DNA of 43,694 nt from Zetaproteobacteria bacterium (GCA_003233235.1 QILF01000039.1:1-43694); one strand, 5' to 3'. Positions 28,236 to 37,996 are shown, counted from the first letter of the stretch. A program made the numbers and translations. The notes: generated by a model from the letters alone, not told the origin.

Positions 28236-29370
28236 AATTGTTACGGATGGAATCGGCGAAGCGATCGAAAAGATAATCGGCATCCTGCGGGCCGGGGCTG
28301 GCCTCGGGATGGTACTGTACCGAAAATACCGGTTTCCCTTTCACGCGCAAACCCTCAACCGTACCGTCAAACAATGAGCGGTGGGTAATCTCCACATGCG
28401 TCGGCACATCTGTATCTGACACGGCAAAACCATGGTTCTGGCTGGTAATCTCAATTTTTCCGGTTGTTTCATCCTTGACCGGATGATTGCCGCCGCGATG
28501 GCCGAATTTCAACTTGAATGTGGATAAGCCCAACGCCTGCGAAAGCAATTGATGTCCCATGCAAATACCGAAAATCGGCACATCCGATTTAAGCAGTTCA
28601 CGAATTGTATCCACCGCGTAGCCGACAGCAGCCGGATCGCCGGGTCCGTTGGAGAGGAAAAGCCCATCCGGCTTAAGCGCCAGAATATCGGCAGCGGAAC
28701 TGGCCGCAGGAACAATACTCACGCGCAAACCGCGATCTACTAATTTTCTGAAAATATTGCGTTTACAGCCGAAATCAAGTGCCACCACATGCGCGTTGAG
28801 TTCCGGCGTTGTAAATTTAGCCACATCCAGATCATAAGAACCGGTATCCCAACTCTCCACCTTCGTACGACTCACCTGACCGACTAAATCGCGACCTTCC
28901 AAGCCATCCCAGCCGCGCGCCAGTTCAAGCGCCGCTTCCTCGCTCATCCCATCGGAAACAATCACGCCATTTTGCGCACCGTTATCCCGCAAATGACGCA
29001 CCAGAGCCCGCGTATCAATGTCGGAAATGCCAACCACATTGCACTCGGCAAGCCAGGTTCCCAAATCATTTTCAGCGCGGTAATTTGAGGTGATGCGCGT
29101 CGGCGCACGCACAATCAGACCGCGCACGGATACACTATCGGACTCCATATCCACAGCATTAACACCGACATTTCCGATATGCGGGTAGGTGAAGGTGATG
29201 ATTTGATCCGTGTAGGAAGGGTCGGTAAGGATTTCCTGATAACCGGTCATTGAAGTATTGAAGCAGACCTCGCCAACCGTATGGCCCAGCGCACCCAATG
29301 CCTGACCACGGAAAATCCGCCCATCCGCGAGAACTAATATTGCCTGATGTGTCATCTGATGTTGCGTCAT
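28234..29370 (-). CDS. carA: Carbamoyl phosphate synthetase small (glutaminase) subunit
   Basis: 378 aa from the ATG at 29370 (MTQHQMTHQAILVLADG); two other near starts exist (29385, and MTHQAIL). Hydrolyses glutamine and hands ammonia to CarB for arginine and pyrimidine synthesis. N-terminal domain GEVCFNTSMTGYQEILTDPSY; glutaminase triad in GICMGHQL (Cys) and QYHPEASPGP (His, Glu). carB is not adjacent: downstream are a mobile element and an unrelated membrane protein. The reading frame ends exactly at the element, so the last one or two residues may differ from the ancestral end. Confidence 0.97.
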   Translation of the reverse strand: MTQHQMTHQAILVLADGRIFRGQALGALGHTVGEVCFNTSMTGYQEILTDPSYTDQIITFTYPHIGNVGVNAVDMESDSVSVRGLIVRAPTRITSNYRAENDLGTWLAECNVVGISDIDTRALVRHLRDNGAQNGVIVSDGMSEEAALELARGWDGLEGRDLVGQVSRTKVESWDTGSYDLDVAKFTTPELNAHVVALDFGCKRNIFRKLVDRGLRVSIVPAASSAADILALKPDGLFLSNGPGDPAAVGYAVDTIRELLKSDVPIFGICMGHQLLSQALGLSTFKLKFGHRGGNHPVKDETTGKIEITSQNHGFAVSDTDVPTHVEITHRSLFDGTVEGLRVKGKPVFSVQYHPEASPGPQDADYLFDRFADSIRNN

Positions 29371-29406
29371 GGGAACCCCGTGCATATCTGCGCGGATATT
29401 AAGATT

Positions 29407-31986
29407 TCACGTCTTCTCTGTCGAGTTCAATAATTTATGGATAGTTTGACTCAACACATCCACGGCTACGGGTTTATGCACCACATCGCAAACCGGCAAA
29501 TCCAGATCGCACAGCACATCGTGCCTGTCGTAACCTGTCGAAAAAATAACAGGTAGAACGGCACGGATTTTACGCATCGCCTTGACAGCCTCATGCCCGC
29601 CCATTTCCGGCATCACCACGTCCATAAGCACCAAATCAATATCTTCCTGATGTTGCTTAAAAACATCCACAGCCTGCTGCCCGTTCTCCGCCAGCAAAAC
29701 CCGGTAACCCAATGACTCAATCAGTTCGGACGTCGCATATCGCACACTCTCTTCATCATCAACAATTAGAATACACTGCCCCTTTCCTTCAACAATTTCC
29801 TCTCTGACCGGCACTGTCTCAGCCACGCTATCGTGCAACGGCAACCAAACATGAAATGCCGTCCCCACACCGGGATGGCTTTCCACTTCAATCGCCCCGC
29901 CATGCGCTTGCACCGTCCCATACGCCATCGCCAAACCCAATCCTGTCCCCTCGCCCGAAGGCTTAGTGGTAAAAAACGGCTCGAATATCCTTTGAATATT
30001 TTCCGGCACAATACCGCAACCATTATCCCGCACCGTCAATTTAGCATGGCCTCCCCGCTGCATGTCGGGGTGGCGGGAACGCATCGCCGTATTGACATTG
30101 CAGAGCTTGAATGAAACCGTGACTTTCGCATCTTCAACGTCGCCAACGGCATGCATGGCATTGGCAATTAAATTTATCATCACCTGTTTGAGTTGCGCCG
30201 CGTCCCCTTCAATCACCGCCTCGCCTGCCTCGCATTGCATGCAAAAGTGAATGGACTCCGGCAAGCCTGTCTGCGCCAGCTTGCAGGTTTCTTTGAGAAG
30301 TGGCGTCAGAGAGAAGACATGCTTCTCCGCCTGGCCCTTACGGGCAAAAGTCAGAAGCTGCCGAATGGTATCGGCAGCAGTGGCACATGCCGCTTCAATG
30401 CGTTCGATTTTCTCCTGCCCTGACGCATCCAAATCACATCTTCTCCGGATAAGAAAAGCATTGCCCAGAATGCCACCAAGCAGATTGTTGAAATCATGTG
30501 CAATACCGCCTACCAGCGTACCCAGCGCCTCCATTTTCTGCGCCTGCCGCAATTGTTCTTCCAGTTCCCGTTGCGCCGTCATATCTCGCACCACGACCTG
30601 AATAGCCGGTCTGCCGGCATACTCCACCCGCACACTGCGTATTTCGGCACAAAATGCTGTGCCATTATGCTTGAGCAAGGTGTATTCACGTACCGGCTGG
30701 TCGGGCATGCCACCGGCCAGAAGAATAGCAACGTTCTCCATCAATGTCTGACGACAGTCGGGATGCACATATTGAATAAACGGTTCGCCAATAAATTCCG
30801 CTTCGGAACAACCGGACAAAGCCAGCGCCTCGGGATTAGCATACGCTATTCTTCCATCCTGATGCACTAAAATAGCATCCGGCAGCATATCAAGCAGTTG
30901 CTCAAACTGCATTTCCACTTGTCGCTTTTGTGTAACGTCATGCAAAACCGTCAGTGTCGCCAATTCACCTTCATATCGAAATCGCCGCATGGATGCCAAA
31001 ACATGAATGGTGCGATCATCCGCTGCATGCAATGTCAACGACCGCTCGGTCACCGCGCCTTTTTTATCCAATTCCCGCTGTATATCCTCCCGTACATTCG
31101 GATCAGGAAAGAAATCCACAGCACACAACGCTTCGCCATCCACGTCGGCCAATGTTTTGCCAAACAATCTCGCCATTTGCATATTGGCGTGCACGATGCG
31201 TCCATCATCGCGCCGGGTAACCATCAGCGGCAGCGGCACAGCCGCTTGCATGGCACGCAGGTCCGCCTCGGCCTCAACCAGCTTGCTCTTACCGGCTTCT
31301 AATTCACTCACATCCGAGGCATAGATATAACCGCAATCAAGTGTTCTGACTCCACGCAAACGTAAAACAAACGTATGCACACCAACCGTACCCTGCTTCT
31401 CAATAAGTTGATCCGTATCAATCAGATGGTGACTGTCCACATCATCAATAAAAGGGAAAAGCTTGCTAATCGTTTCTCCGCCCACATCTCTATCGTACAA
31501 TTTCCGGGCCGCCGCATTGCAATCCAACACCCATCCCTGTCGATCAAAGCGAATCACCGGCGACGGATTATTCTCTGGGTACTGGGCCAGTGCAGCCATC
31601 TTGCGCTCTTCCTGTTTGCGCTCAGTGATATCGCGCACAAAGGATACCACCCGTGTTGCCCCATCCACATCAATCACCGATGCGGTAATATCCGCATCAA
31701 TGAATTCACCGTTCTTCATCAAACACATCAGCCCGTCGTTTGCGCCATGCCCCTGCTGCATGACCTCGCAAAAAAAAGTTTGCAGCCTGTCCGCATCGCT
31801 GGGGTGCAAATCAAACATATCCATGCACAAAAGTTCATCACGCGAAAAACCAAGCAAACGTTCAGCAGCAGGATTTGCCTCGACAATCCGGCCTTTCTCC
31901 GGATCAATGATAAAAATCGCATCGCGCGCCTGCTCGAATACAGGCTTGAGAATGGCTAAACGGTTTTGCATGACGGGGGCTTGCAT
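29407..31986 (-). CDS. Four-PAS hybrid sensor histidine kinase with receiver domain
   Basis: 859 aa, soluble, without membrane segments. PAS domains at about 10-125, 128-232, 242-355 and 360-472; the first has EANPAAERLLGFSRDEL and the fourth YANPEALALSGCSEAEFIGEPF. HisKA with GGIAHDFNNLL (His497), HATPase with VRDNGCGI and GTGLGLAMAYG, then a receiver with CILIVDDEESV, phospho-Asp in LVLMDVVMP and Lys in VVHKPVAVD. Same domain logic as the kinase at 20175 but with no ODP-like partner. It lies 49 bases after fumC and about 20-36 bases before carA, so it may share their transcript. Signal unknown. Confidence 0.92.
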   Translation of the reverse strand: MQAPVMQNRLAILKPVFEQARDAIFIIDPEKGRIVEANPAAERLLGFSRDELLCMDMFDLHPSDADRLQTFFCEVMQQGHGANDGLMCLMKNGEFIDADITASVIDVDGATRVVSFVRDITERKQEERKMAALAQYPENNPSPVIRFDRQGWVLDCNAAARKLYDRDVGGETISKLFPFIDDVDSHHLIDTDQLIEKQGTVGVHTFVLRLRGVRTLDCGYIYASDVSELEAGKSKLVEAEADLRAMQAAVPLPLMVTRRDDGRIVHANMQMARLFGKTLADVDGEALCAVDFFPDPNVREDIQRELDKKGAVTERSLTLHAADDRTIHVLASMRRFRYEGELATLTVLHDVTQKRQVEMQFEQLLDMLPDAILVHQDGRIAYANPEALALSGCSEAEFIGEPFIQYVHPDCRQTLMENVAILLAGGMPDQPVREYTLLKHNGTAFCAEIRSVRVEYAGRPAIQVVVRDMTAQRELEEQLRQAQKMEALGTLVGGIAHDFNNLLGGILGNAFLIRRRCDLDASGQEKIERIEAACATAADTIRQLLTFARKGQAEKHVFSLTPLLKETCKLAQTGLPESIHFCMQCEAGEAVIEGDAAQLKQVMINLIANAMHAVGDVEDAKVTVSFKLCNVNTAMRSRHPDMQRGGHAKLTVRDNGCGIVPENIQRIFEPFFTTKPSGEGTGLGLAMAYGTVQAHGGAIEVESHPGVGTAFHVWLPLHDSVAETVPVREEIVEGKGQCILIVDDEESVRYATSELIESLGYRVLLAENGQQAVDVFKQHQEDIDLVLMDVVMPEMGGHEAVKAMRKIRAVLPVIFSTGYDRHDVLCDLDLPVCDVVHKPVAVDVLSQTIHKLLNSTEKT

Positions 31987-32035
31987 AGAAGAAATGTGCC
32001 TGATGGCGATACTCCGGGCAAAAAGCTAGGCACGT

Positions 32036-33442
32036 TTACCCTTTATCCTGCGGTTTCAGCATGGCGGATGGATTAAGCAAGCGATCCAGTTCAGCCTCGA
32101 CCAATATCCCCTGCTCCATACACAACTGGCGTACTGTTTTTCCCTCGGCCACCGCCTGTTTAGCGATTTTCGCCGCTTTTTCATAACCGATGACCGGAGC
32201 CAGCGATGTCACCATGCTCATGCTCCATTCAATCTGTTCAGCACACGTTTCACGATTCGCTTGCAGTCCCGCGATACATTTATCGGCAAATAACCGCGAT
32301 ACATTGGCCAGCAACCGTTCCGATTCAAGCAAATTATGCACCATCACTGGCAACATCACGTTCAAATCAAGCAATCCTGAAGCGCCGCCAAAAGCAATCG
32401 CCGCATCGTTACCGATCACCTGCGCACACACCTGCGCCAGCGATTCAGCCATCACCGGATTCACTTTACCGGGCATAATCGAAGAACCCGGCTGCACTGC
32501 AGGCACGCTAATCTCGCCAATACCGCAACGTGGCCCCATATTTAAAAGCCGCACATCGTTGGCAATTTTAACAAGGCTGACAGCCACCGTTTTCATCGCT
32601 CCGGAAAGCTCCACCGCCGCATCCTGCGCCGCCTGCGCTTCGAAATGATTGACTGCCTCACTAAATTCAATGCCGTAAATAGCCGACAGCTCCACGGCCA
32701 TGCGCGCGCCGAATTCAGGATGCGTATTCAGCCCTGTGCCGACCGCCGTACCCCCCTGCGCCAGTTCGCATAAACGGGGTAAACACGCCTGCAAACGTTC
32801 AATTCCCAACGCCACCTGTCGTGCCCAGCCGGAAATCTCCTGTCCGAGCGTAATCGGCGTGGCATCCATCAAATGCGTGCGGCCTATTTTAACGGCATCC
32901 ATCATTTCTTCCGCTTTTCCGGTCAAAGCAGTATGCAAATGTGCCAATGCCGGAATCAGCGCATGCACGAGCTGATCAGCAGCAGCGAGATGAATGGCTG
33001 TTGGAATCACATCGTTCGATGATTGTCCCATATTCACATGATCGTTCGGATGCACTTGCGTGTTTGCATCCAACTGCGCGCAACGATGCGCAATCACCTC
33101 ATTCGCATTCATATTCGTACTCGTACCGGAACCGGTCTGAAAAATATCCAGCACCATCTGTGCATCCCAATCACCGGCAGCCAGTTCGCCAGCGACCTGT
33201 CTAATCACCTCGCCGCGTTCAGGCATCAGTTTGCCAAGCTCCTCGTTGGATTGAGCCGCTGCGTATTTGATATTTCCCAGTGCCTTGATAAATTCACGAG
33301 GAAAGCGAATACCGGAAACCGGAAAATTCTCCACCGCTCGCGCCGTGGATGCGCCATACATTGCATCCTCGGGAACTTGCATTTCGCCCATCGAATCATG
33401 CTCACTGCGCATATTCGCAACCGTCTTCTGCTGCTTGCTCAT
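32036..33442 (-). CDS. fumC: Class II fumarate hydratase
   Basis: 468 aa. Oxygen-stable, iron-free fumarase of the TCA cycle. MGQSSNDVIPTA, the catalytic His region GRTHLMDATPITLGQE, and the superfamily signature GSSIMPGKVNPVMAE are present. GGAGA lies just before the ATG, and the start overlaps the upstream phosphatase stop (ATGA). An iron-free fumarase would suit a cell living at oxic-anoxic borders, but this is general inference. Confidence 0.97.
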   Translation of the reverse strand: MSKQQKTVANMRSEHDSMGEMQVPEDAMYGASTARAVENFPVSGIRFPREFIKALGNIKYAAAQSNEELGKLMPERGEVIRQVAGELAAGDWDAQMVLDIFQTGSGTSTNMNANEVIAHRCAQLDANTQVHPNDHVNMGQSSNDVIPTAIHLAAADQLVHALIPALAHLHTALTGKAEEMMDAVKIGRTHLMDATPITLGQEISGWARQVALGIERLQACLPRLCELAQGGTAVGTGLNTHPEFGARMAVELSAIYGIEFSEAVNHFEAQAAQDAAVELSGAMKTVAVSLVKIANDVRLLNMGPRCGIGEISVPAVQPGSSIMPGKVNPVMAESLAQVCAQVIGNDAAIAFGGASGLLDLNVMLPVMVHNLLESERLLANVSRLFADKCIAGLQANRETCAEQIEWSMSMVTSLAPVIGYEKAAKIAKQAVAEGKTVRQLCMEQGILVEAELDRLLNPSAMLKPQDKG

Positions 33443-35055
33443 AGTTTCTCCCGTTCAAAGCATAAAATCGTAACATCGTCGTCGCGACTGTCGCCACCGA
33501 ATTCGTGTAAACGACTGAATAATCCCTGCGGTAACTCCAGCAGTTTTTTGTCCTCGGAATCGCGCAACCATTCTATCAACCGCGCCGTACCAAACATTTC
33601 TCCGCCCTGCTTATTCTGTGTCTCGGTAACACCGTCGGTATAGACGAATAACCGGTCACCAGCGGCTATTTCGACGCGCTGCACCTCAAACGCTATTTCC
33701 TCCAGAACACCGAGCGGCGGGGTATTGGCCTGCAAACGTTCGATACCACGCGCACTTTGTAACAACGGCGGCACATGACCTGCATTCAACCACAGCATGG
33801 AATGACTTTCCGGCTGCAATTTGGCCATAAACAAGGTCACAAAACGACCATGCGTCAAAGTCCGGCACAGGGAACGATTAATATGCAGAATCGCCCGCTC
33901 GAACGGTACACTCTGTTCCGCCAGCACATGCAGCATGGCGTGCAAATTAGCCACCGTCAGCGCCGCCGGATAACCTTTACCGGCAACATCAGCCACCACG
34001 ACCCAGTGGCGTCCGTCGGGCAAACAAATAATATCGTAATAATCTCCACCAACTGAAAAATAGGACTGCTCCAGTGCTGCAAAGGTATAACCGGGAACAT
34101 CGCGCGGCATCTGCGGAACCAGCCCGTGCTGGATTTCAGCAGCAGCGGCCAGCGAACCTTTTAATTCCTCGCGTTCCTGTAAACCGCGCAGCGCCGTGTT
34201 CAGCCCGCGGGCCAGTTCGCCAAGGTCGTCATCGGTCAGCACCGCAATTCGCCCGCTGAAATGCCCCTGATGTAAATGATGCAAACCAATTGATAACTGA
34301 TGCGTCACCAATTTCAAAGAACGGGTAAGCAACCAAACCAGAAAAAGACTGGCCAGCAGCCCGGCAAAGAAAAGAAGCAAACCTTGACCGGCAATAAAAT
34401 GTTTCCCTTCTAACGTGGTTTCCATCGACGCAAGATAGGCAAAAAAAGCGAGCAGACTGGTCGGCACAAAACCGGTAATAAGAAATACCAGCCACGGGCG
34501 GGTCGTGGAATCGGTGAATGAATGCAGCGGATTCCATTGTTTCATCTGCTCAATATCGGCATACTGTGGATGCACCAATCGCTGTTGAATCCCGTAGTGC
34601 AGGGTAATCGCCACGCCAAGCGCTGGAACCAGTACCAGCGCGCAAAAAAAGATGCTTACAATCAGTGTCGTTGTCATCAGCCCGCTTAATTCCACACCCG
34701 TAGCCGACGCATTGGCCAGCACCAGAAACAGCAAATACATACCGTATACGCCACCGCCAACGGCGAATGCCCTCAACGCCCTCAACGGCAATTTCACCAT
34801 GCCCGCCTCTAGTCCTCCAAACGTCTGCCCAGTATCGAGAAGCGGGCGGTAAGTCCACAAAGCCGCTGCCGAGAAACACAATAAAAACAACAACATATCC
34901 ACATCAGAAACCCAATAAGGCAGGCCCAGAAAAGCACTGTTTCCATTCAACCACATCACACCCTGAATGATCGTAAAAAACACCGGCAAGGGCCACAGGC
35001 TGAGCAAATATGTAGCCAGTGGCCGCAATCGGGAAGGGTTAGAAGGAACAGACAT
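33439..35055 (-). CDS. Membrane SpoIIE-type serine phosphatase with HAMP domain
   Basis: 538 aa from the ATG at 35055 (MSVPSNPSRLRPLATYLL). N-terminal half with about six membrane helices, a HAMP linker (about 245-295; TRSLKLVTHQLSIGLHHLHQGHF), then an RsbU/SpoIIE-type PP2C phosphatase domain: AEIQHGLVP, SVGGDYYDI, VADVAGKGYPAAL, LNAGHVPP, FVYTDGVTE and SRDDDVTILCF, with the metal-binding aspartates intact. It would dephosphorylate an anti-sigma-factor antagonist; no such partner is in this window. Overlaps fumC by 4 bases. Confidence 0.92.
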   Translation of the reverse strand: MSVPSNPSRLRPLATYLLSLWPLPVFFTIIQGVMWLNGNSAFLGLPYWVSDVDMLLFLLCFSAAALWTYRPLLDTGQTFGGLEAGMVKLPLRALRAFAVGGGVYGMYLLFLVLANASATGVELSGLMTTTLIVSIFFCALVLVPALGVAITLHYGIQQRLVHPQYADIEQMKQWNPLHSFTDSTTRPWLVFLITGFVPTSLLAFFAYLASMETTLEGKHFIAGQGLLLFFAGLLASLFLVWLLTRSLKLVTHQLSIGLHHLHQGHFSGRIAVLTDDDLGELARGLNTALRGLQEREELKGSLAAAAEIQHGLVPQMPRDVPGYTFAALEQSYFSVGGDYYDIICLPDGRHWVVVADVAGKGYPAALTVANLHAMLHVLAEQSVPFERAILHINRSLCRTLTHGRFVTLFMAKLQPESHSMLWLNAGHVPPLLQSARGIERLQANTPPLGVLEEIAFEVQRVEIAAGDRLFVYTDGVTETQNKQGGEMFGTARLIEWLRDSEDKKLLELPQGLFSRLHEFGGDSRDDDVTILCFEREKL

Positions 35056-35130
35056 CCGAACCAAGCTACCCGCTGATGCAGATAGCTACAAACATTTGCG
35101 CTGTTAAAGCCGGACGGCAATCAATAAGGA

Positions 35131-36306
35131 TCAATCACGGCGCAACGCCGCATCGACTCCGATGGGTGTCGGATAACGGCGCACAATCCAGAAAGATGAT
35201 ACGATAAAACTGAGTAACGTGGCCAACTGAATCAGATTGGCCGCTGCTGCCCCGATCAACTGCATCTGTTCTCCTGTGACCGCAATCAGTAACGAAAATT
35301 CGCTCATCTGCCCGAGCCGTGCACCCACTTCACCGGCCAGCTCGCGCGTCTCGCCGGAGCGTCGAAAAAGCCATGCAAACACATAGGGTTTGATGAACAA
35401 TGCCATGCCGGCCAGCAGGCACGCGGGGATGAGTAAATCACCAACCAGCGCCGGATTAAAACCTGCACCGATGGAAAAAAAGAAAATAATCAGGAAAAAA
35501 TCGCGTAGCGGTTTAAGCCGTTCCGCGATATGCAGTGAAACCGGACTACTGGCCAGTGCCACGCCAGCCATGAATGCACCGATTTCATGCGACAAACCAC
35601 CAAAACTGGCCAGTTCCGCCGCGCCGAGACACCAGCCGATGGCAATAAGAAAAACATATTCCTGAATCACATCGAAACGCCGCAAAAGCGGCAACAACAC
35701 AAAACGATTGATGGTATAAATCAGACCGGCCAGCAGCGGCAACACCATTAAACTAAGCAGCAATTGAGTGACCAGCAGTCCCTCCCCGTTTCCGCCCTTC
35801 AATACCAGCAGAACAGCCACGGCCAGCACATCCTGCAATAGCAGAATACTGATCATGCTGCTGCCGGTGCGCTGGTGGTGCAGCACGGTCGTCGGCAGTA
35901 GTTTCAAACCGATAATGGTGCTGGAAAAAAGCAACGCCACACCGACCAGTAGCGCCTCAATGCCGCGAAATCCGGCAAACCAGGCAATCGCAAAACCGGC
36001 AAACGTGAAAAACAACGAACTGACCAGCGTGATGCGCGTCGTCTGACCCAGCATACGAATCAGCTTCTGCGGTGGCAAATTCATACCCAGCAAAAAAAGC
36101 AGGAACACGATGCCAATATGCGATAATTCTCGAATCATCGTAGCATCGCTGATCCAACCGGCCACAGCCGGGCCGCATAAAATACCGAGCAACACATAAG
36201 CGACAAGCAGCGATTGACGAGCATACAATGCAAAAGTCGCCAGCAGCGAAGCACCGAAAAAAATCACAAACATCGTGAACAACACCGAATCGTCCATTAT
36301 ACCCAT
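35131..36306 (-). CDS. CPA2-family cation:proton antiporter, membrane domain only
   Basis: 391 aa, about 11-12 membrane segments. FLLFLLGMNLPPQKL, FSSTIIGLKLLPTT, LLQDVLAVAVLLVLKGG (the QD pair typical of Kef/CPA2 proteins), HEIGAFMAGVALASSP and FFFSIGAGFNPAL. It resembles KefB/KefC-type exchangers but ends after the last helix and lacks the C-terminal TrkA-N/RCK domain, so it is a short member rather than a full Kef system. Start either 36306 or an ATG three codons later. About 115 bases after the tRNA-Asn on the same strand. Confidence 0.88.
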   Translation of the reverse strand: MGIMDDSVLFTMFVIFFGASLLATFALYARQSLLVAYVLLGILCGPAVAGWISDATMIRELSHIGIVFLLFLLGMNLPPQKLIRMLGQTTRITLVSSLFFTFAGFAIAWFAGFRGIEALLVGVALLFSSTIIGLKLLPTTVLHHQRTGSSMISILLLQDVLAVAVLLVLKGGNGEGLLVTQLLLSLMVLPLLAGLIYTINRFVLLPLLRRFDVIQEYVFLIAIGWCLGAAELASFGGLSHEIGAFMAGVALASSPVSLHIAERLKPLRDFFLIIFFFSIGAGFNPALVGDLLIPACLLAGMALFIKPYVFAWLFRRSGETRELAGEVGARLGQMSEFSLLIAVTGEQMQLIGAAAANLIQLATLLSFIVSSFWIVRRYPTPIGVDAALRRD

Positions 36307-36385
36307 CGTCTCAATGTAGCACAGTTCGCCACTTCAGGTCAGGGTTAATCAAGCGGTAAAGGTTCTCACTGTTGGCTCAGAAAAC

Positions 36386-36414
36386 AAAAAAGGCATGCCC
36401 GAAGGCACGCCTTT
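36386..36414 (-). terminator. Intrinsic terminator after tRNA-Asn
   Basis: Minus strand AAAAGGCGTGCC-TTCG-GGCATGCCTTTTTTG: a long stem with one mismatch, UUCG loop and a T-run. The T-run TTTTTTGTTTT follows. It ends the tRNA transcript before the antiporter gene. Confidence 0.92.
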
Positions 36415-36420
36415 TGATGA

Positions 36421-36496
36421 TGGCTCCCCGGGCCGGACTCGAACCAGCGACAAGGTGATTAACAGTCACCTGCTCTACCAACTGAGCTACCGGGGA
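36421..36496 (-). tRNA. tRNA-Asn (GTT)
   Basis: 76 bases including an encoded CCA. Acceptor TCCCCGG pairs with CCGGGGA, D arm AGCTCAGTTGGTAGAGC, anticodon loop CTGTTAA (anticodon GTT) on GGTGA/TCACC, T arm CTGGTTCGAGTCCGG. Transcribed alone between coaE and the antiporter from its own promoter. Confidence 0.97.
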
Positions 36497-36508
36497 ATAA
36501 GGCCGCGA

Positions 36509-36537
36509 ACGTTACGAACCGCACCCGTGAGTGTCAA
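36509..36537 (-). promoter_or_regulatory. Promoter of the tRNA-Asn gene
   Basis: Minus strand TTGACA, 17 bases, TAACGT, with the start point about 6 bases before the mature tRNA. The -10 is followed by GC-rich CGCGGCC, a discriminator typical of stable-RNA promoters under stringent control. Confidence 0.75.
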
Positions 36538-36579
36538 CCGAAAAACCTCAGCCGGGAAAACGTCGATAACAACACCACT

Positions 36580-37182
36580 TCATCCGTTTGCAGCGGCCAT
36601 TTCAACAAGCTGCCGATGCAGCATCTCCGCCTGATGTGCAAGTGCATCCGGGCCATCATTGTTATCAACGATAAAATCGGCCACTTTCCGTCGCCCGAAA
36701 TCACTGCACTGACGTTGGACAATCGCCTTGAACTGCGCAAGCGTCATGTTGCGCGAGGCGAGCACCCGCTGCTGGCGAATCACTTCATCGGCGAGCACCA
36801 CAACCACAACATCCATGCGTGGAACGCCGCCTGATTCAATCAGCACCGATGCCTCAATCAGAACATATGCGGCCTGCTGGTCCGCACACCATGCCTCCGC
36901 CTTCTGCCAGATAAGCGGGTGCATTATGCGATTCAACAGTCGCGTTTTCTCCGCATCCGGAAAACACAGCGCAGCCAATAAACGACGATCAACAGTACCG
37001 GATTTATCAAGAATCCCCGTACCAAACGCTTTAATCAGCGCAGCAGCACATGCTGCGTCCGCATGCAGTGAACGTCCGACTGCATCAAGGTCAAGCTGCG
37101 GCATCTGATATTTGGCAAGCAGGCGGCAAAACCCGGTTTTACCGCTACCGATACCGCCGGTCAGTCCTACGCGCAACGTCAA
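36580..37182 (-). CDS. coaE: Dephospho-CoA kinase
   Basis: 200 aa from a TTG at 37182 whose bases overlap the pilD stop (TTGA); the track ORF starts 20 codons earlier inside pilD. Last step of CoA synthesis. P-loop GLTGGIGSGKT (6-16), LDLDAVGRSLHAD, DRRLLAALCF, NRIMHPLIW, VLIEASVLIESG. Next to pilD, as in many proteobacteria. Confidence 0.93.
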   Translation of the reverse strand: MTLRVGLTGGIGSGKTGFCRLLAKYQMPQLDLDAVGRSLHADAACAAALIKAFGTGILDKSGTVDRRLLAALCFPDAEKTRLLNRIMHPLIWQKAEAWCADQQAAYVLIEASVLIESGGVPRMDVVVVVLADEVIRQQRVLASRNMTLAQFKAIVQRQCSDFGRRKVADFIVDNNDGPDALAHQAEMLHRQLVEMAAANG

Positions 37183-37958
37183 AACAAACCACCCTGCATA
37201 TTGGCAATCCATGCAAGCAATGCATCGCGCCACAGCAACCAAACCATGCCGGCAAGCGCCAGATACGGCCCATAGGGGATTTCCGTACGCACGGAACGCC
37301 CGGCGGCAAGTAAATAAAGGCTACCGACCACTGCACCGACAAAAGACGACAGAAAAATCACCAGAGGCAACGCCTGCCAGCCGAAAAATGCACCAAGCAT
37401 GGCCAGCAGTTTGAAATCACCCTGCCCCATTCCCTGCCTGCCGGTAAGCAGTAAAAACAGGCGCGCAATCAGCCAGAACACGGCATAACCGGCAGCAGCG
37501 CCAATCACGGCATCCTGAAAATGACCGGCGAATGCCGAAAACAGCAGGCCGAAGGCAATACCGGGAAACGTCAGCACATTGGGCAACAGGCCGGTCTCCA
37601 GATCAATCCAACTCAGCACCCACAACAAGAAGGAAAGAACCAGCGCCATTCCCAGCTCCGGGGTAAGCGGAAAATGCCATGCAAGCAGCGCCCAGATCAT
37701 CCCGAGTCCCGCTTCCAGCAACGGATAACGCATGGAAATTACGACATTACAATGGCGGCAACGACCGCGCAGGCACAACCACGAAAGTAGTGGAATATTA
37801 TCGTACCATGCAATCGGATGTGCGCAGGACGGGCAATGACTACCCGGAAATACAATCGACTCCCGACGCGGCAAACGGTACACCAGCACATTGGCAAAGC
37901 TGCCAAACAGCAGGCCGAGCAAACCGCAACTTACAAGGGTAAAAGCAGAAATACTCAC
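37179..37958 (-). CDS. pilD: Type IV prepilin peptidase and N-methyltransferase
   Basis: 259 aa, about eight membrane segments. Cleaves prepilin leaders at the inner membrane and methylates the new N-terminal Phe. Cytosolic zinc-like motif CPSC...CRHC (about 42-69), then the two catalytic aspartates in WIDLETGLLPN and GMGQGDFKLLAMLGAFFGW. Also called GspO in type II secretion. Fits with pilB and pilC upstream. Confidence 0.96.
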   Translation of the reverse strand: MSISAFTLVSCGLLGLLFGSFANVLVYRLPRRESIVFPGSHCPSCAHPIAWYDNIPLLSWLCLRGRCRHCNVVISMRYPLLEAGLGMIWALLAWHFPLTPELGMALVLSFLLWVLSWIDLETGLLPNVLTFPGIAFGLLFSAFAGHFQDAVIGAAAGYAVFWLIARLFLLLTGRQGMGQGDFKLLAMLGAFFGWQALPLVIFLSSFVGAVVGSLYLLAAGRSVRTEIPYGPYLALAGMVWLLWRDALLAWIANMQGGLF

Positions 37959-37996
37959 GGGAATATCAACGGTGAAATACGCTCAAACGCATGGCT

